This document shows, in pieces, positions 26,401 through 34,416 of a DNA stretch of 64,000 bases (its first letter is position 1; the number at the start of each line of letters is the position of its first letter). The notes under the pieces are model-generated. The model saw only the letters and a program-made list of their open reading frames with translations, was not told the origin of the DNA and searched no databases. The position numbers were made by a program, and so were the translations under genes. Origin of the DNA: Chryseobacterium aureum (GTDB lineage: Bacteria > Bacteroidota > Bacteroidia > Flavobacteriales > Weeksellaceae); the NCBI RefSeq assembly GCF_003971235.1, contig NZ_CP034661.1, forward strand, positions 992,001-1,056,000. The letters run 5' to 3'.

Positions 26401-26682
26401 CTGAACCATGATTACGGATAAACTTTCGTATGAAGAAGATTCTACTTTTTTTACGTTTTCCAGGGAACCTACGGCATCTTCAATCTTCCGGGTCACGGAA
26501 GTTTCCACCTCGGCAGGTGACGCTCCGGGATATACCGTAGAAATGGTTACCATGTTGGTTTCAAACTTCGGAATCAATTCGTATCCCATGAGCGTGTAGC
26601 TCAGGATACCTCCCAGCGTCAGAATTGTAAACAATACAATTACCAGCGAGGGTCTTTTAATGGATATTTCTGCTAACTTCAT
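23494..26682 (-). CDS. RND efflux transporter, HAE1-type inner-membrane subunit
   Basis: The proton-driven pump subunit of a tripartite drug exporter (1062 residues, the family's usual length). It has the AcrB-like layout of 12 spans and two large periplasmic loops. The proton relay is intact: paired Asp in GILVDDAIVVLEN (TM4) and Lys in GLVAKNAILIVDF (TM10). The N-terminus (MKLAEISIKRPSLVIVLF) is standard. It is the last gene of the tetR-tolC-adaptor-RND operon, 7 bp after the adaptor gene. Substrates cannot be predicted; the TetR control suggests induction by a toxic compound. Confidence 0.95.
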   Translation of the reverse strand: MKLAEISIKRPSLVIVLFTILTLGGILSYTLMGYELIPKFETNMVTISTVYPGASPAEVETSVTRKIEDAVGSLENVKKVESSSYESLSVIMVQLNDGADVDYALNDAQRKVNAILADLPDDVKAPSLNKFSLDDLPIITMSISSDKLNSKDLYDLLDKKIEPIFSRVNGVAQVDLVGGQEREIQVNLDEKKLQGYGLSIGDVQQAILSSNLDFPTGSLKTRTTKSTIRLSGKYKSTDEMNNLVVSNKNGAQVRLSDIATVFDSQKDVEKVARFNQFPTILMQVKKQSDANAVAVSESVQKTIKTVEEAYKIQGVKVKIVNDTTEFTLESANHVIFDLFLAIILVAIVMLLFLHSIRNAFIVMVSIPASLVAAFIGMNLMGYTLNLMSLLGLSLVVGILVDDAIVVLENIYRHMEMGKSKIRAAYDGASEIGFTVAAITLVIVVVFLPIAMSSGLVANILAQFCVTVVIATLLSLLASFTIIPWLSSRFGKLEHLTGKNWFEKFILWFEGLIDKFTHWITGILEWCLKTTLRRISTVVITFIVLISSFMLVAFGFIGGEFFPPIDRGQFLVQMELSKDATVEKTNQLTLEVEKFLRNDKDVVDLITTVGQQSTGFGGAQATTYQSEVQVNLTDKSERSESTNIKAAKIKRQLEEKFTGVEFKTAPIGIMGAENAPIEMVVTGPDNETAVKEATRILELLKKVPGAVDAELSTDTGSPEVQVSIDRDKMASLGLNLSSVGQTMQTAFNGNTDGKFRAGEYEYDINIRFGDVNRQSIDDVKNLMFTNSQGQQVRLSQFADVKMGSGPSLLERRDKSPSVKVRAKAVGRPVGDVANEWADQFMKSTKKPVGVDYIWSGDMENQQEGFGTLGIALLAAIVLVYLVMVSLYDSFVYPFVVLFSIPLAMIGVMVILALTANSLNIFTMLGMIMLIGLVAKNAILIVDFTNARKAAGANTHDALVQANHARLRPILMTTIAMIFGMLPIALATGAGAEMNKGLAWVVIGGLTSSLFLTLIIVPVVYSLFDSVLRRMGKDNKVDYEAEMKAEYVHRELNEDGFTPKHLDK

Positions 26683-26689
26683 GGGTCTG

Positions 26690-27751
26690 CTACTTTATAA
26701 TATTCACTTTAGATCCATTGTCCAGGTTGATCTGTCCGCTGGTTACTACCTGCTCTCCTCCGTTCAGTCCGCTTAAAACCTGAACTTTATCTCCGTACAC
26801 TTTTCCGATGGTTACTTTAATTAATTTAGCAATGCCATTCTGAACAACGAATAGCTGTCCTGAGCTTACTCCGTTTACAAATGCTTCAGCAGGAACTGTA
26901 AGCATATTCTGGGTTTCTGCCCCGTTGTTTGTACTGAATTTAGCGGTTGCATACATACCGGCTTTAAGATTTCCTTTGTTCTGCACTTCAATTTCAACCG
27001 GGAAATTTAAAGAAGCATCACTTTTTGGAGCGATAAAGGTAATTCTACCCACGAAAGAATCTTCCGGCAAAACATTCACTTTAATCGGAACTTCCTGACC
27101 TAACTGGATTTTCCCGATCTGGCTTTCATCTACTAAAACAGATAGTTTTAAGCTGTTGATGTTAACGATTTCAAACATGGATGTTCCCGGAGAAACCACA
27201 GTTCCCGGCTCAACCATTTTTTTGTTGATGGTACCGCTGATTCCTGCACGGATGCTTGTATCATTTACTTTTACACTTTGTGCCTTTACTGCTGCCTGCA
27301 TATTTTTCAGCTGTAATCTTGAATTATCAAGCTGCTGCTTGGTAACTCCACCAGTTTTGTATGCGTTTTCATAGCGCTGGTTATCAATAATAGCATTCTG
27401 AAGATTATTCTGTGCCTGGGTAACATCTACTTCAATAGCGTCTCTTTTGATGGTTGCTAACACCTGACCCGCACCTACTCTTGAACCTTCTTTTACCAAA
27501 ACGTTTACGATACGTCCTGAGATTTCAGAAGACTGGTTCATTTCCTGCTTAGGAATAAAAGTTCCGTTGGCTGAGTAGTCCGTATCAATATTCTCTCTGG
27601 TAACAGTTACAATATTTACGTTGATTTTATCTACCTGCTTGGCAACTTCTTTTACTTCCTGCGTCTGCTTTTCTTTGTTCCCGGCAATCTTGTAAGCGGC
27701 TAATCCTACCAATACAGCTGCTACGATGATATATATTAAAGTTTTTTTCAT
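26690..27751 (-). CDS. RND periplasmic adaptor (MFP)
   Basis: A 353-residue membrane fusion protein that links the RND pump to the outer-membrane channel. It has an N-terminal anchor (LIYIIVAAVLVGLAAYKIA), a lipoyl half-motif (GRIVNVLVKEGSRVGAGQVL), a short helical hairpin (about 110-160), the second half-motif with RAGISGTINKKMVEPGTVV, then beta-barrel and membrane-proximal domains. It sits between the tolC-like and RND genes with gaps of 9 and 7 bp, so the three are surely co-transcribed. Confidence 0.94.
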   Translation of the reverse strand: MKKTLIYIIVAAVLVGLAAYKIAGNKEKQTQEVKEVAKQVDKINVNIVTVTRENIDTDYSANGTFIPKQEMNQSSEISGRIVNVLVKEGSRVGAGQVLATIKRDAIEVDVTQAQNNLQNAIIDNQRYENAYKTGGVTKQQLDNSRLQLKNMQAAVKAQSVKVNDTSIRAGISGTINKKMVEPGTVVSPGTSMFEIVNINSLKLSVLVDESQIGKIQLGQEVPIKVNVLPEDSFVGRITFIAPKSDASLNFPVEIEVQNKGNLKAGMYATAKFSTNNGAETQNMLTVPAEAFVNGVSSGQLFVVQNGIAKLIKVTIGKVYGDKVQVLSGLNGGEQVVTSGQINLDNGSKVNIIK

Positions 27752-27760
27752 TTTAGTTTA

Positions 27761-29113
27761 TTATAAGTTTTGAAGTGTTTTCAGTTCGCCCTTAGCTTTT
27801 ATCAGCTTGATCTCTGCCTGTTTGTAATCCAGCAATGCATTGGAATAGTTCTGTTTTGCCTGTGTAAGGGAATTTTCAGTATCCAATACTTCAGTAAGGG
27901 TTGCTAATCCGTACTGGTAGTTTGATTGAGTATTCTTCTGTACCTTTTCTGCCAGCTCCACATTATCTTTCATGCTTTCGATATTAATCAATGCGTTTTC
28001 CATATTGGTAACTGCATTTTTATAATCAAGATCTAAGCTCAGCTGAGTCTTCTGGATATCCTGATCTATATCCTGGATATCAATTTCTGCCTGATTGATC
28101 TTTGCTTTTGTAGCGCCTCCCGTGAAAATAGGAATATTTACATTCAATCCGATTGCTGAATAATCACTCCAAAGAACGCCGTTACTAAGGCCATTGGTCA
28201 AAGGGAATTTTGCTCCGTTGGCTCCCCATCCGTAGTTCGCTGTAAGATTTACTGATGGATAAAGATACGCTTCAGTGGCTTTTTTATTGAAAACCAACAG
28301 TTCCCTGTTTTTATTTAAAACTCTGATCTCTGTACGGTTATTAAGATTTACGCTGCTCGCAATCAGCTCTGGCTTTGGTACGATCGCTTTTTCTTCAAGT
28401 TCAATATCTGTTGAGATAGGAACCCCCATATAAAATTTAAGCGCATTTTTTGAAAGTTCAACAGAGTTGATTAAGGTCTGCTTATTAGAACCAATATTGG
28501 TAAGCTGAACATTAGTCCTGTCTAAATCTATTGATTTTGCCAAACCATTATCAACCAGACTCTTAATAACATTTCTTACTTTTTCAGTATTGGCATAGCT
28601 GGCAGTAACCGTTTTAAGATTTTCTTCCTGTACAAACACCTGATAATAAGCTGTTGCTACATTTTCAATAATCTGTTCATTGGTTAATTCAGCATTCAGT
28701 ACATAAAACTCTCTTGTTGACTTTGCAGCTTTAAGACCTGTAAAGACTCTTTGATCAAAAATCGCCTGCTGAAGTTGCACAGAAGCTGTGGAACCCCATG
28801 GCTGTCCAAACTGAGCTCTGATTTTCTCTCCTCCAAATTCCAGCAAAGATTCCTGAATAATCGGATTGTATGTAAGTCCGGCTGTAGCAGTGATCTGCGG
28901 AAGGGCACCGGCTCTGGCTTCATCAATCTTATATTCGGCTTTTTTTATCTGTAAGGCGGCTTTTTTAGCTTCTGCCTTATTTTGAAGTGCCTGTTTTATT
29001 GCTTCCTGCAGGGAAACCTGCTGCTGGGCAGACATCATTGTAGAGCCGAAAATCATAAATGCTGAAGCTATCCCAATTTTTAGCTTTGTAGCAGTTATAC
29101 GTTTTCTATTCAT
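27761..29113 (-). CDS. TolC-family outer-membrane efflux protein
   Basis: A 450-residue outer-membrane channel of the TolC/OEP family with signal peptide (ending MMSAQQQ). Two related repeats of helices and barrel strands are visible; GLAKSIDLDRTNVQL and YGLATLTEVLDTENSLTQA are the matching OEP motifs in each half. It is the second gene of the efflux operon, 88 bp after tetR. The gap may hold translation signals but shows no second promoter. Confidence 0.93.
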   Translation of the reverse strand: MNRKRITATKLKIGIASAFMIFGSTMMSAQQQVSLQEAIKQALQNKAEAKKAALQIKKAEYKIDEARAGALPQITATAGLTYNPIIQESLLEFGGEKIRAQFGQPWGSTASVQLQQAIFDQRVFTGLKAAKSTREFYVLNAELTNEQIIENVATAYYQVFVQEENLKTVTASYANTEKVRNVIKSLVDNGLAKSIDLDRTNVQLTNIGSNKQTLINSVELSKNALKFYMGVPISTDIELEEKAIVPKPELIASSVNLNNRTEIRVLNKNRELLVFNKKATEAYLYPSVNLTANYGWGANGAKFPLTNGLSNGVLWSDYSAIGLNVNIPIFTGGATKAKINQAEIDIQDIDQDIQKTQLSLDLDYKNAVTNMENALINIESMKDNVELAEKVQKNTQSNYQYGLATLTEVLDTENSLTQAKQNYSNALLDYKQAEIKLIKAKGELKTLQNL

Positions 29114-29201
29114 AATTTTATACTTCGTTTATTTTTTATTTAATTTTCATTCATTATTTATTTCTCAATGACGAATCATTGTAAGAAATACTTTAGTTTT
29201 T

Positions 29202-29795
29202 TTAGTTTTTGAACAACATATTGATAATAATCTCTTTTCGCTCAGAAATGATCTTATCATATTCTTCATCATTAATTAATAAATTTTCCATAAATAATGG
29301 TCTTATGGCACTTGGGAAGACCAATAGCGAAACCATATTCAGAATAAACTGAACGGGCGCCATCTTCTCAATATTTCCCAATTCCATTTCTTTTTCAATA
29401 TCCTTGTACATATCGTTCAGGATATCTTCCTCAATTTCTCTGTGATGACAGGTTCCTTTATTGATCTGTGATACAATATACGTCTCCAGATACGGATACT
29501 GAAGGCTTGTAGAAAGGCTGCTTTCTATGAATTTGCTGATCTTTTCTTTAAAAGGGAGATCAGAAATCTGAATGATCTTCGATTTTTCCTGCTCTACTCT
29601 TTGCGCTTCATCAAAGATGATCTGGATCAGCTTATCTCTCGAGCGGAAGTAGTAATTAATAAGGGTCCTGTTCACTCCTGCTTCATCTGCAATCTCCTGC
29701 GTAGTAGCATCAAATTTTCCTTTCACAAAGAATAAATTCTTCGCTGTCTCCTTGATCAATTCCTGTGTTTGGTCTTTTTTTGCTTGATTTGACAT
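29202..29795 (-). CDS. TetR-family regulator of the efflux operon
   Basis: A 197-residue repressor, first gene of the operon. The N-terminal HTH is visible as TTQEIADEAGVNRTLINYYF within residues 25-50, with ligand-binding helices following. The start at 29795 (MSNQAKKDQTQE) was preferred because the longer frame beginning at 29858 would include the promoter and both operator-like palindromes. The protein most likely represses its own operon, since TTGTTAAACAA palindromes flank the promoter. The inducer is unknown. Confidence 0.92.
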   Translation of the reverse strand: MSNQAKKDQTQELIKETAKNLFFVKGKFDATTQEIADEAGVNRTLINYYFRSRDKLIQIIFDEAQRVEQEKSKIIQISDLPFKEKISKFIESSLSTSLQYPYLETYIVSQINKGTCHHREIEEDILNDMYKDIEKEMELGNIEKMAPVQFILNMVSLLVFPSAIRPLFMENLLINDEEYDKIISERKEIIINMLFKN

Positions 29796-29797
29796 TT

Positions 29798-29808
29798 TTG
29801 TTAAACAA
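29798..29808. promoter_or_regulatory. Putative TetR operator, proximal
   Basis: TTGTTAAACAA, an 11-bp near-perfect palindrome, lies between the predicted transcription start and the tetR ATG. An identical copy lies 50 bp away at 29848-29858. Confidence 0.6.
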
Positions 29809-29815
29809 ATTTGTG

Positions 29816-29847
29816 CAAATGTAGAGTAAAATTTATTTTTGACAAAA
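29816..29847 (-). promoter_or_regulatory. Promoter of the tetR-tolC-adaptor-RND operon
   Basis: On the minus strand a TTTTG (29843-29847) and TACATTTG (29816-29823) are 19 bp apart, the classical Bacteroidota -33/-7 arrangement. Transcription would start near 29811, giving a leader of about 16 nt. Confidence 0.75.
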
Positions 29848-29858
29848 TTGTTAAACAA
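29848..29858. promoter_or_regulatory. Putative TetR operator, distal
   Basis: A second exact copy of TTGTTAAACAA abuts the -33 element. The 50-bp spacing of the two copies is about five helical turns, so both would face the same side of the DNA. Confidence 0.6.
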
Positions 29859-30000
29859 AAAAATTAAACATAATTGTCATGACATCCATCATGTTTTGCA
29901 TTTTAAAATGAATAAAAAAGGATCATTCCATAAAAGATTACGGAAGAGCATTATTTGAAGGGAAAGCTGATACCAACACACTCTAAACAGGCAGTCATAA

Positions 30001-30030
30001 AAAAACGGGCAGAAATTTCTGCCCGTTTTT
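30001..30030 (-). terminator. cvfB terminator
   Basis: A perfect 30-bp palindrome with arms AAAAACGGGCAGAAA ends in T runs. It lies just after the S1-domain gene. Confidence 0.88.
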
Positions 30031-30034
30031 TATG

Positions 30035-30859
30035 TTATAATAATTTGATTTTATCTTCGAGAATATCAATCACCTTATCTTTATAAAGTCCTCCGATTGC
30101 TTTTTTGAAGTTTTTCTTACTCATCTGGAGTTCATCTTTAATTTCTTCAGGAGAAGATTTATCGGATACGTACAGAAGCCCATAGTTTTCTTCCAGCTTG
30201 TTCAGAATCTTTTGTTTGAACTCGTCTATATTTTCAAACCCTTCCGGCTGTAAAGAAACGTCTATTTTTCCGTCTTCACGAATTGTTTTGATGTATCCTT
30301 TTTCTTCGGACAGGGGATAAAGTTTTTTGAAAACATCAGAAGCATAGATCAGACCAATATATTGTTTGTTGATGACAACATTCCAGCCCAGTTCGCTTTC
30401 GTTCATCATGATCAGATCTACCTTGTCGCCTTTTTTGAACGGAAGCTCATCGTACTGAGGATTTCTTTTGAACTTTGTAGTACCGGTAATCAGTTCCATA
30501 TCTTCATCCACATAAATATAGACCAGGTATCTTTTTCCTTCAACAATTTTGGTTTTCTGCTGTTTGTAGGGAATAAATAAATCTTTGATGATTCCCCAAT
30601 CCATAAAGGCTCCGCTGGGAAGACTCTGCACACAGCTCATTACGGCAAATTCTCCTACTTCCGCTAATGGGATTTCTGTAGTTGCCTTTAATTTATCGTC
30701 ATCCTGATATACAAAAACTTCAACTTCTTCGCCTTCTTCTTTTTCGTCCTGAATAAAGATTTTAGGCAGAAAAGCCTTTTCTCCGGCTTCATCCACGAGG
30801 ATCCATCCTGAATTAATTTTTTCTGAAATTGTTAAAGTCTGAGTTTTTCCGAGTTGCAT
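30035..30859 (-). CDS. CvfB-family S1 RNA-binding protein
   Basis: A 274-residue cytoplasmic protein of the CvfB family: three S1-like OB folds followed by a winged-helix C-terminus (about 215-274, SPEEIKDELQMSKKNFKKAIGGLYKD). The segment GAFMDWGIIKDLFIPYKQQ is the typical S1 signature. Staphylococcal CvfB affects virulence gene expression by binding RNA; the role in Bacteroidota is not defined. A -7 box lies 19 bp upstream. It is a single-gene unit. Confidence 0.9.
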   Translation of the reverse strand: MQLGKTQTLTISEKINSGWILVDEAGEKAFLPKIFIQDEKEEGEEVEVFVYQDDDKLKATTEIPLAEVGEFAVMSCVQSLPSGAFMDWGIIKDLFIPYKQQKTKIVEGKRYLVYIYVDEDMELITGTTKFKRNPQYDELPFKKGDKVDLIMMNESELGWNVVINKQYIGLIYASDVFKKLYPLSEEKGYIKTIREDGKIDVSLQPEGFENIDEFKQKILNKLEENYGLLYVSDKSSPEEIKDELQMSKKNFKKAIGGLYKDKVIDILEDKIKLL

Positions 30860-30878
30860 TGATGATAAAATTAGCTTA

Positions 30879-30886
30879 CAAAGGTA
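30879..30886 (-). promoter_or_regulatory. -7 box of the cvfB-like gene
   Basis: The minus strand reads TACCTTTG, matching TAnnTTTG, 19 bp before the start codon. Confidence 0.55.
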
Positions 30887-31012
30887 CGGAAATTTGAAGA
30901 TGCCAACCTAGTTAATGAGGGTATAATTCTTTTGAACATTTTATAAGAGCTTTGAAGTACCAACAATATATTTAAAGTTTTGGTTGAAGCCAGTGATTTG
31001 TTATAAAAAAAT

Positions 31013-31054
31013 AAACGGGCTTCCTTCGACCTCGCTCAGGATAATAGCCCGTTT
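31013..31054 (-). terminator. Terminator whose loop matches a dispersed-repeat motif
   Basis: Arms AAACGGGCT and AGCCCGTTT flank a 24-nt loop beginning TCCTTCGACCTCGCTCAGG. The loop resembles a repeat (TTCGAC..CGCTCAGGAT) that I recall as common in intergenic DNA of this phylum. It follows the DUF4476 gene. Confidence 0.7.
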
Positions 31055-31065
31055 TTTATTGAATA

Positions 31066-31941
31066 TTATAATTTTGAAACATATTCCATCAGTTCACGTC
31101 TGCTGCTTTCAAAATCAAAGGCATCAGTTACTATAATATAATGTTCTCTGTCTACACAGTTGCGGTAGATAGATTTAGCTAATGCCAGCTTTTTATTATC
31201 AAAACTTATTGCTTTCACCAAATCTCTTATTTGTGCAGCAGTAAACATTGAAACACGCATCTGCTGATTAATCATCGTGATTTTCCCATCATCAAATCTT
31301 TCATTATCCATCATCGTATCAAAAAAGTGGCGAAAAGATTGAGTATCCATCGCATTTCCGTTATTATTATATCCACCTCCGGACTGACTTCCGTAAGGAT
31401 TATTCCAGATATCATTCCAGTCATTAAATCCGTATTGATTTTGAAGAGGATAAGAATCTAAAAGATACAGTCCTTCATTGGTAAAAAAATCCAATACCAT
31501 TCTGTTGTTATTGCGAAGCATTAAAGTAGTTCTGTAGATCAGAAAACCGTTTTCGTAGATTGAGAGGGGCATTCCACCTGATGACAGGTCGAAAAACCTG
31601 TATTTTCCTGACCCGTTTGCGATCATCTGGTCTCCTATTTCAACGGTAAAAAAGCCCTGTTCCGGAATTCTCAGAAACACTTCTGCATAACCATAGTTTC
31701 TGTCCCAATCGTAATGGGAGTTTTTGATTCTGTTCCCGGATCCACTTCCATTTCTTTGGGGAATCGCTGTATTTCCGGATCTTGATGGATCAAAGGTTTT
31801 ATTTCTTTCATCCGGGCTTTTAGAGGTTCTCATTTCTGTGGTTGAAGCCTCATTTTTTAATAATTCTCCAGCCTTTCCTGCTTCCTGTGCAAACGAGCTG
31901 ATTCCCGCCAGCAGCATCCAACTCATAAAAATCTTTTTCAT
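31066..31941 (-). CDS. DUF4476 secreted protein
   Basis: A 291-residue exported protein. The start at 31941 gives a proper signal peptide (MKKIFMSWMLLAGISSFAQ); a frame opening at 31968 adds nine unlikely residues. After a low-complexity Ser/Arg/Asn-rich linker and a beta-rich middle, the C-terminal 90 residues form a DUF4476 domain (about 200-290, IRDLVKAISFDNKKLALAK). This domain is widespread in Bacteroidota and has no known function. It lies downstream of lpdA but behind a terminator. Confidence 0.85.
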   Translation of the reverse strand: MKKIFMSWMLLAGISSFAQEAGKAGELLKNEASTTEMRTSKSPDERNKTFDPSRSGNTAIPQRNGSGSGNRIKNSHYDWDRNYGYAEVFLRIPEQGFFTVEIGDQMIANGSGKYRFFDLSSGGMPLSIYENGFLIYRTTLMLRNNNRMVLDFFTNEGLYLLDSYPLQNQYGFNDWNDIWNNPYGSQSGGGYNNNGNAMDTQSFRHFFDTMMDNERFDDGKITMINQQMRVSMFTAAQIRDLVKAISFDNKKLALAKSIYRNCVDREHYIIVTDAFDFESSRRELMEYVSKL

Positions 31942-31980
31942 ATACGAAATTTTCAAAAGCATGTCCATTTTTATGCCAAA

Positions 31981-32011
31981 AAAAGGAGAAACCGAAATGA
32001 TTTCTCCTTTT
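31981..32011 (-). terminator. lpdA terminator
   Basis: AAAAGGAGAAA and TTTCTCCTTTT pair around a 9-nt loop, with further T downstream on the minus strand. It separates lpdA from the DUF4476 gene. Confidence 0.85.
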
Positions 32012-32044
32012 TATATTTAAATGATTAATTTTATTAATCCGCTA

Positions 32045-33448
32045 TTACATATGAATAGGTCTTTTAGCTGTAGCATCCAGTGCAGCTTCTTTGATTGCTT
32101 CTGCATACGTTGGGTGAGCGTGAGAACTTCTTGCGATATCTTCGGCACTTGCACGGAATTCCATAGCAATTACTCCTTCTGCAATAAGGTCTGCAGCTCT
32201 TGCTCCTACGATGTGCATTCCTAAAACTTCATCTGTTTTTTCGTCTGCAATAATCTTTACAAGACCATCAACATCACCGCTTGCACGGCTTCTACCTAAA
32301 GCTCTCATTGGGAAAGACCCTACTTTGTAAGCTACTCCTTCTTCTTTTAACTGCTCTTCAGTTTTACCTACTCCTGCTACTTCCGGCCATGTATAAACAA
32401 CTCCAGGAATCAGGTTATAATTGATATGAGGTTTTTGTCCCGCTAGTGTTTCAGCAACAAATACTCCTTCTTCTTCAGCTTTATGAGCAAGCATAGCTCC
32501 TTTGATAACGTCACCGATAGCATAGATATTAGCAACATTTGTCTGTAAATGATCATTTACTTTTACTCTTCCTCTTTCGTCAAGCTCTACGCCTGCTTTT
32601 TCAAGACCAAGACCATCTGTATAAGGCTTTCTTCCTACAGAAACCAAACAGTAATCTCCTTCAACCACTACTTCTTCGCCTTTTTTATCCTTAGCGGTGA
32701 TCTTTACTGTATCTCCGTTTCTTTCTACCGCAGAAACCGCAGTAGAAAGCATAAACTTCATGCCTTGTTTTTTAAGAACTTTAGTTAATTCTTTACTTAA
32801 AGCTCCATCCATTCCAGGGATGATTTTATCCATGAATTCAACAACAGTTACCTGAGCTCCTAATCTTAGGTATACAGAACCTAATTCAAGACCGATAACC
32901 CCACCTCCGATTACGACTAAATGCTTAGGAATTTCTTTAAGATTTAAAGCTTCTGTAGAAGTAATCACTCTTTCTTTGTCTAAAGAGATGAAAGGCAGTG
33001 TAGAGGGTTTAGATCCCGTTGCGATGATGGTATATTTAGACTCGATGGTTTCAGAAGAACCGTCATTTTTTGTCACTTTAATCTGAGTAGCAGATTCGAA
33101 GCTTCCTACTCCTTCAAAAACAGTAATCTGATTTTTGTTCATCAGATAGCTGATTCCGTCTGTATTTTGCTTGATCACTTCGTTTTTACGTTCGATCATT
33201 CTTGCAATATCTGCCTGCGGCTCATTGATAATAATTCCGTGACCTGCAAAATTGTGTTTTGCATTTTCGAAATGCTCAGAGCTGTCAAGAAGCGCTTTTG
33301 ACGGAATACATCCAACGTTAAGACAAGTTCCGCCTAAAGTTGAATATTTTTCAATAATTGCTGTTTTGAAACCTAATTGTGCTGCACGGATCGCAGCCAC
33401 ATAACCACCGGGACCAGAACCTATTACGGTAACATCGAATTGACTCAT
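32045..33448 (-). CDS. lpdA: Dihydrolipoyl dehydrogenase
   Basis: The E3 flavoprotein of 2-oxoacid dehydrogenase complexes and the glycine cleavage system; it re-oxidises dihydrolipoamide with NAD. Length is 467 residues. The FAD motif GSGPGGYVAAIRAAQLG opens the protein, the redox disulfide is in GGTCLNVGCIPSKA, the NAD motif is GGGVIGLELGSV, and the C-terminal active-site His-Glu pair is in HAHPTYAEAI. No E1 or E2 gene is nearby, so it probably serves several complexes. Confidence 0.97.
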   Translation of the reverse strand: MSQFDVTVIGSGPGGYVAAIRAAQLGFKTAIIEKYSTLGGTCLNVGCIPSKALLDSSEHFENAKHNFAGHGIIINEPQADIARMIERKNEVIKQNTDGISYLMNKNQITVFEGVGSFESATQIKVTKNDGSSETIESKYTIIATGSKPSTLPFISLDKERVITSTEALNLKEIPKHLVVIGGGVIGLELGSVYLRLGAQVTVVEFMDKIIPGMDGALSKELTKVLKKQGMKFMLSTAVSAVERNGDTVKITAKDKKGEEVVVEGDYCLVSVGRKPYTDGLGLEKAGVELDERGRVKVNDHLQTNVANIYAIGDVIKGAMLAHKAEEEGVFVAETLAGQKPHINYNLIPGVVYTWPEVAGVGKTEEQLKEEGVAYKVGSFPMRALGRSRASGDVDGLVKIIADEKTDEVLGMHIVGARAADLIAEGVIAMEFRASAEDIARSSHAHPTYAEAIKEAALDATAKRPIHM

Positions 33449-33491
33449 GTTATTGTATGAATTTGTTTATTATTATCTATCTTAATTCTCA

Positions 33492-33499
33492 CAAATTTA
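33492..33499 (-). promoter_or_regulatory. lpdA -7 box
   Basis: The minus strand reads TAAATTTG, 43 bp before the lpdA start, matching TAnnTTTG. Confidence 0.5.
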
Positions 33500-33578
33500 C
33501 ATATAAATTACCAAGCACCAAAGTGAGTTTTATCAATTTTAAAAATGATAATAATATGCTTTAGTTTAATGAAAAGTA

Positions 33579-33965
33579 TTATTTTATGAATTTTATATTG
33601 TCTTCATTTCCCTCCTTCAGGTAAATAGCTGTAAAAACCAATGGTTTTTCCGCAGATGCATTATCAAAATGAAGAATTTTCACATTTTTAGGTTCATAAA
33701 AAGCATCTCCTTCATGAAGCAGTACTTTCTCCTGCCCTTCGATCTGAAAAATCACTTCACCGGAATTGATGATTCCCACAACGGGACACGGATGCAGATG
33801 TTCTGGAGCTCCCTGTCCGGCAGCCATTGTTATTTCCTGGATTTCGGTAGATTTTACGTTCTGATCAAGAGCAGTTTTTAATAGCTCTTTCCTGGAGATG
33901 GTCTTCTGCTGAGCTGTCATTACAACAGTATTCAGCATCAAAATAACAATGATCAATGGTTTCAT
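33579..33965 (-). CDS. Secreted cupin-domain protein
   Basis: A 128-residue single-domain cupin with a signal peptide (MKPLIIVILMLNTVVMTAQ). The two cupin motifs are visible: EHLHPCPVVGIINSGEVIF (metal-binding His pair) and a second part around EGDAFYEPKNVKILHFDN. Exported small cupins of this type bind a metal and may act on small ligands. The activity is unknown. A -7 box TATTTTTG lies at 33988-33995, just before the end of the gene upstream. Confidence 0.82.
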   Translation of the reverse strand: MKPLIIVILMLNTVVMTAQQKTISRKELLKTALDQNVKSTEIQEITMAAGQGAPEHLHPCPVVGIINSGEVIFQIEGQEKVLLHEGDAFYEPKNVKILHFDNASAEKPLVFTAIYLKEGNEDNIKFIK

Positions 33966-33995
33966 GGATTTGATATTATTAAATCAACAAAAATA

Positions 33996-34340
33996 TTACA
34001 GATTCAATTTTCCCTGTCCGAATTCACCTGTACTTTCAAAAAATGAACCACCATACACATACCATTCAAGGCTTTCGAGAAATTCTACTGCATTTTCAGG
34101 AGTGATGTGAGGACGGTCTTTTTTAGAAACAATTCCTTTATACCATCTTCCTGATTTGGGGTAATGCTCATATTCCACAAAGTAATGAATCCATATTCTC
34201 TGGCACAATTTGCACTGTTGAATGGATACTTCTCCATATCTTCCGTTGGTATGATCGATCCCTAATTCTGAACTTCTGAATTCTGTATAATTAAAGTCAG
34301 GTTTCTCACAAGCACATCCTAGTTTTTGGATTTTATTCAT
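33996..34340 (-). CDS. Small cysteine-containing protein
   Basis: A 114-residue soluble protein with two short cysteine pairs (CAC near residue 9 and CKLC near residue 43) that could bind one zinc ion. The rest is rich in aromatic residues (YFVEYEHYPKSGRWYKG) with no recognised domain. It has its own -7 box at 34376-34383 and ends 30 bp before the cupin gene. Function unknown. Confidence 0.7.
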   Translation of the reverse strand: MNKIQKLGCACEKPDFNYTEFRSSELGIDHTNGRYGEVSIQQCKLCQRIWIHYFVEYEHYPKSGRWYKGIVSKKDRPHITPENAVEFLESLEWYVYGGSFFESTGEFGQGKLNL

Positions 34341-34375
34341 GAATAAAAAGTGTTTTCAGATAAAATTTAAAGGGC

Positions 34376-34383
34376 CAAAAGTA
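34376..34383 (-). promoter_or_regulatory. -7 box of the 114-aa gene
   Basis: TACTTTTG on the minus strand, 35 bp before the start codon, matches TAnnTTTG. Confidence 0.45.
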
Positions 34384-34416
34384 AGAAATTAACAACCTAT
34401 GAAACAAATGAAACCA

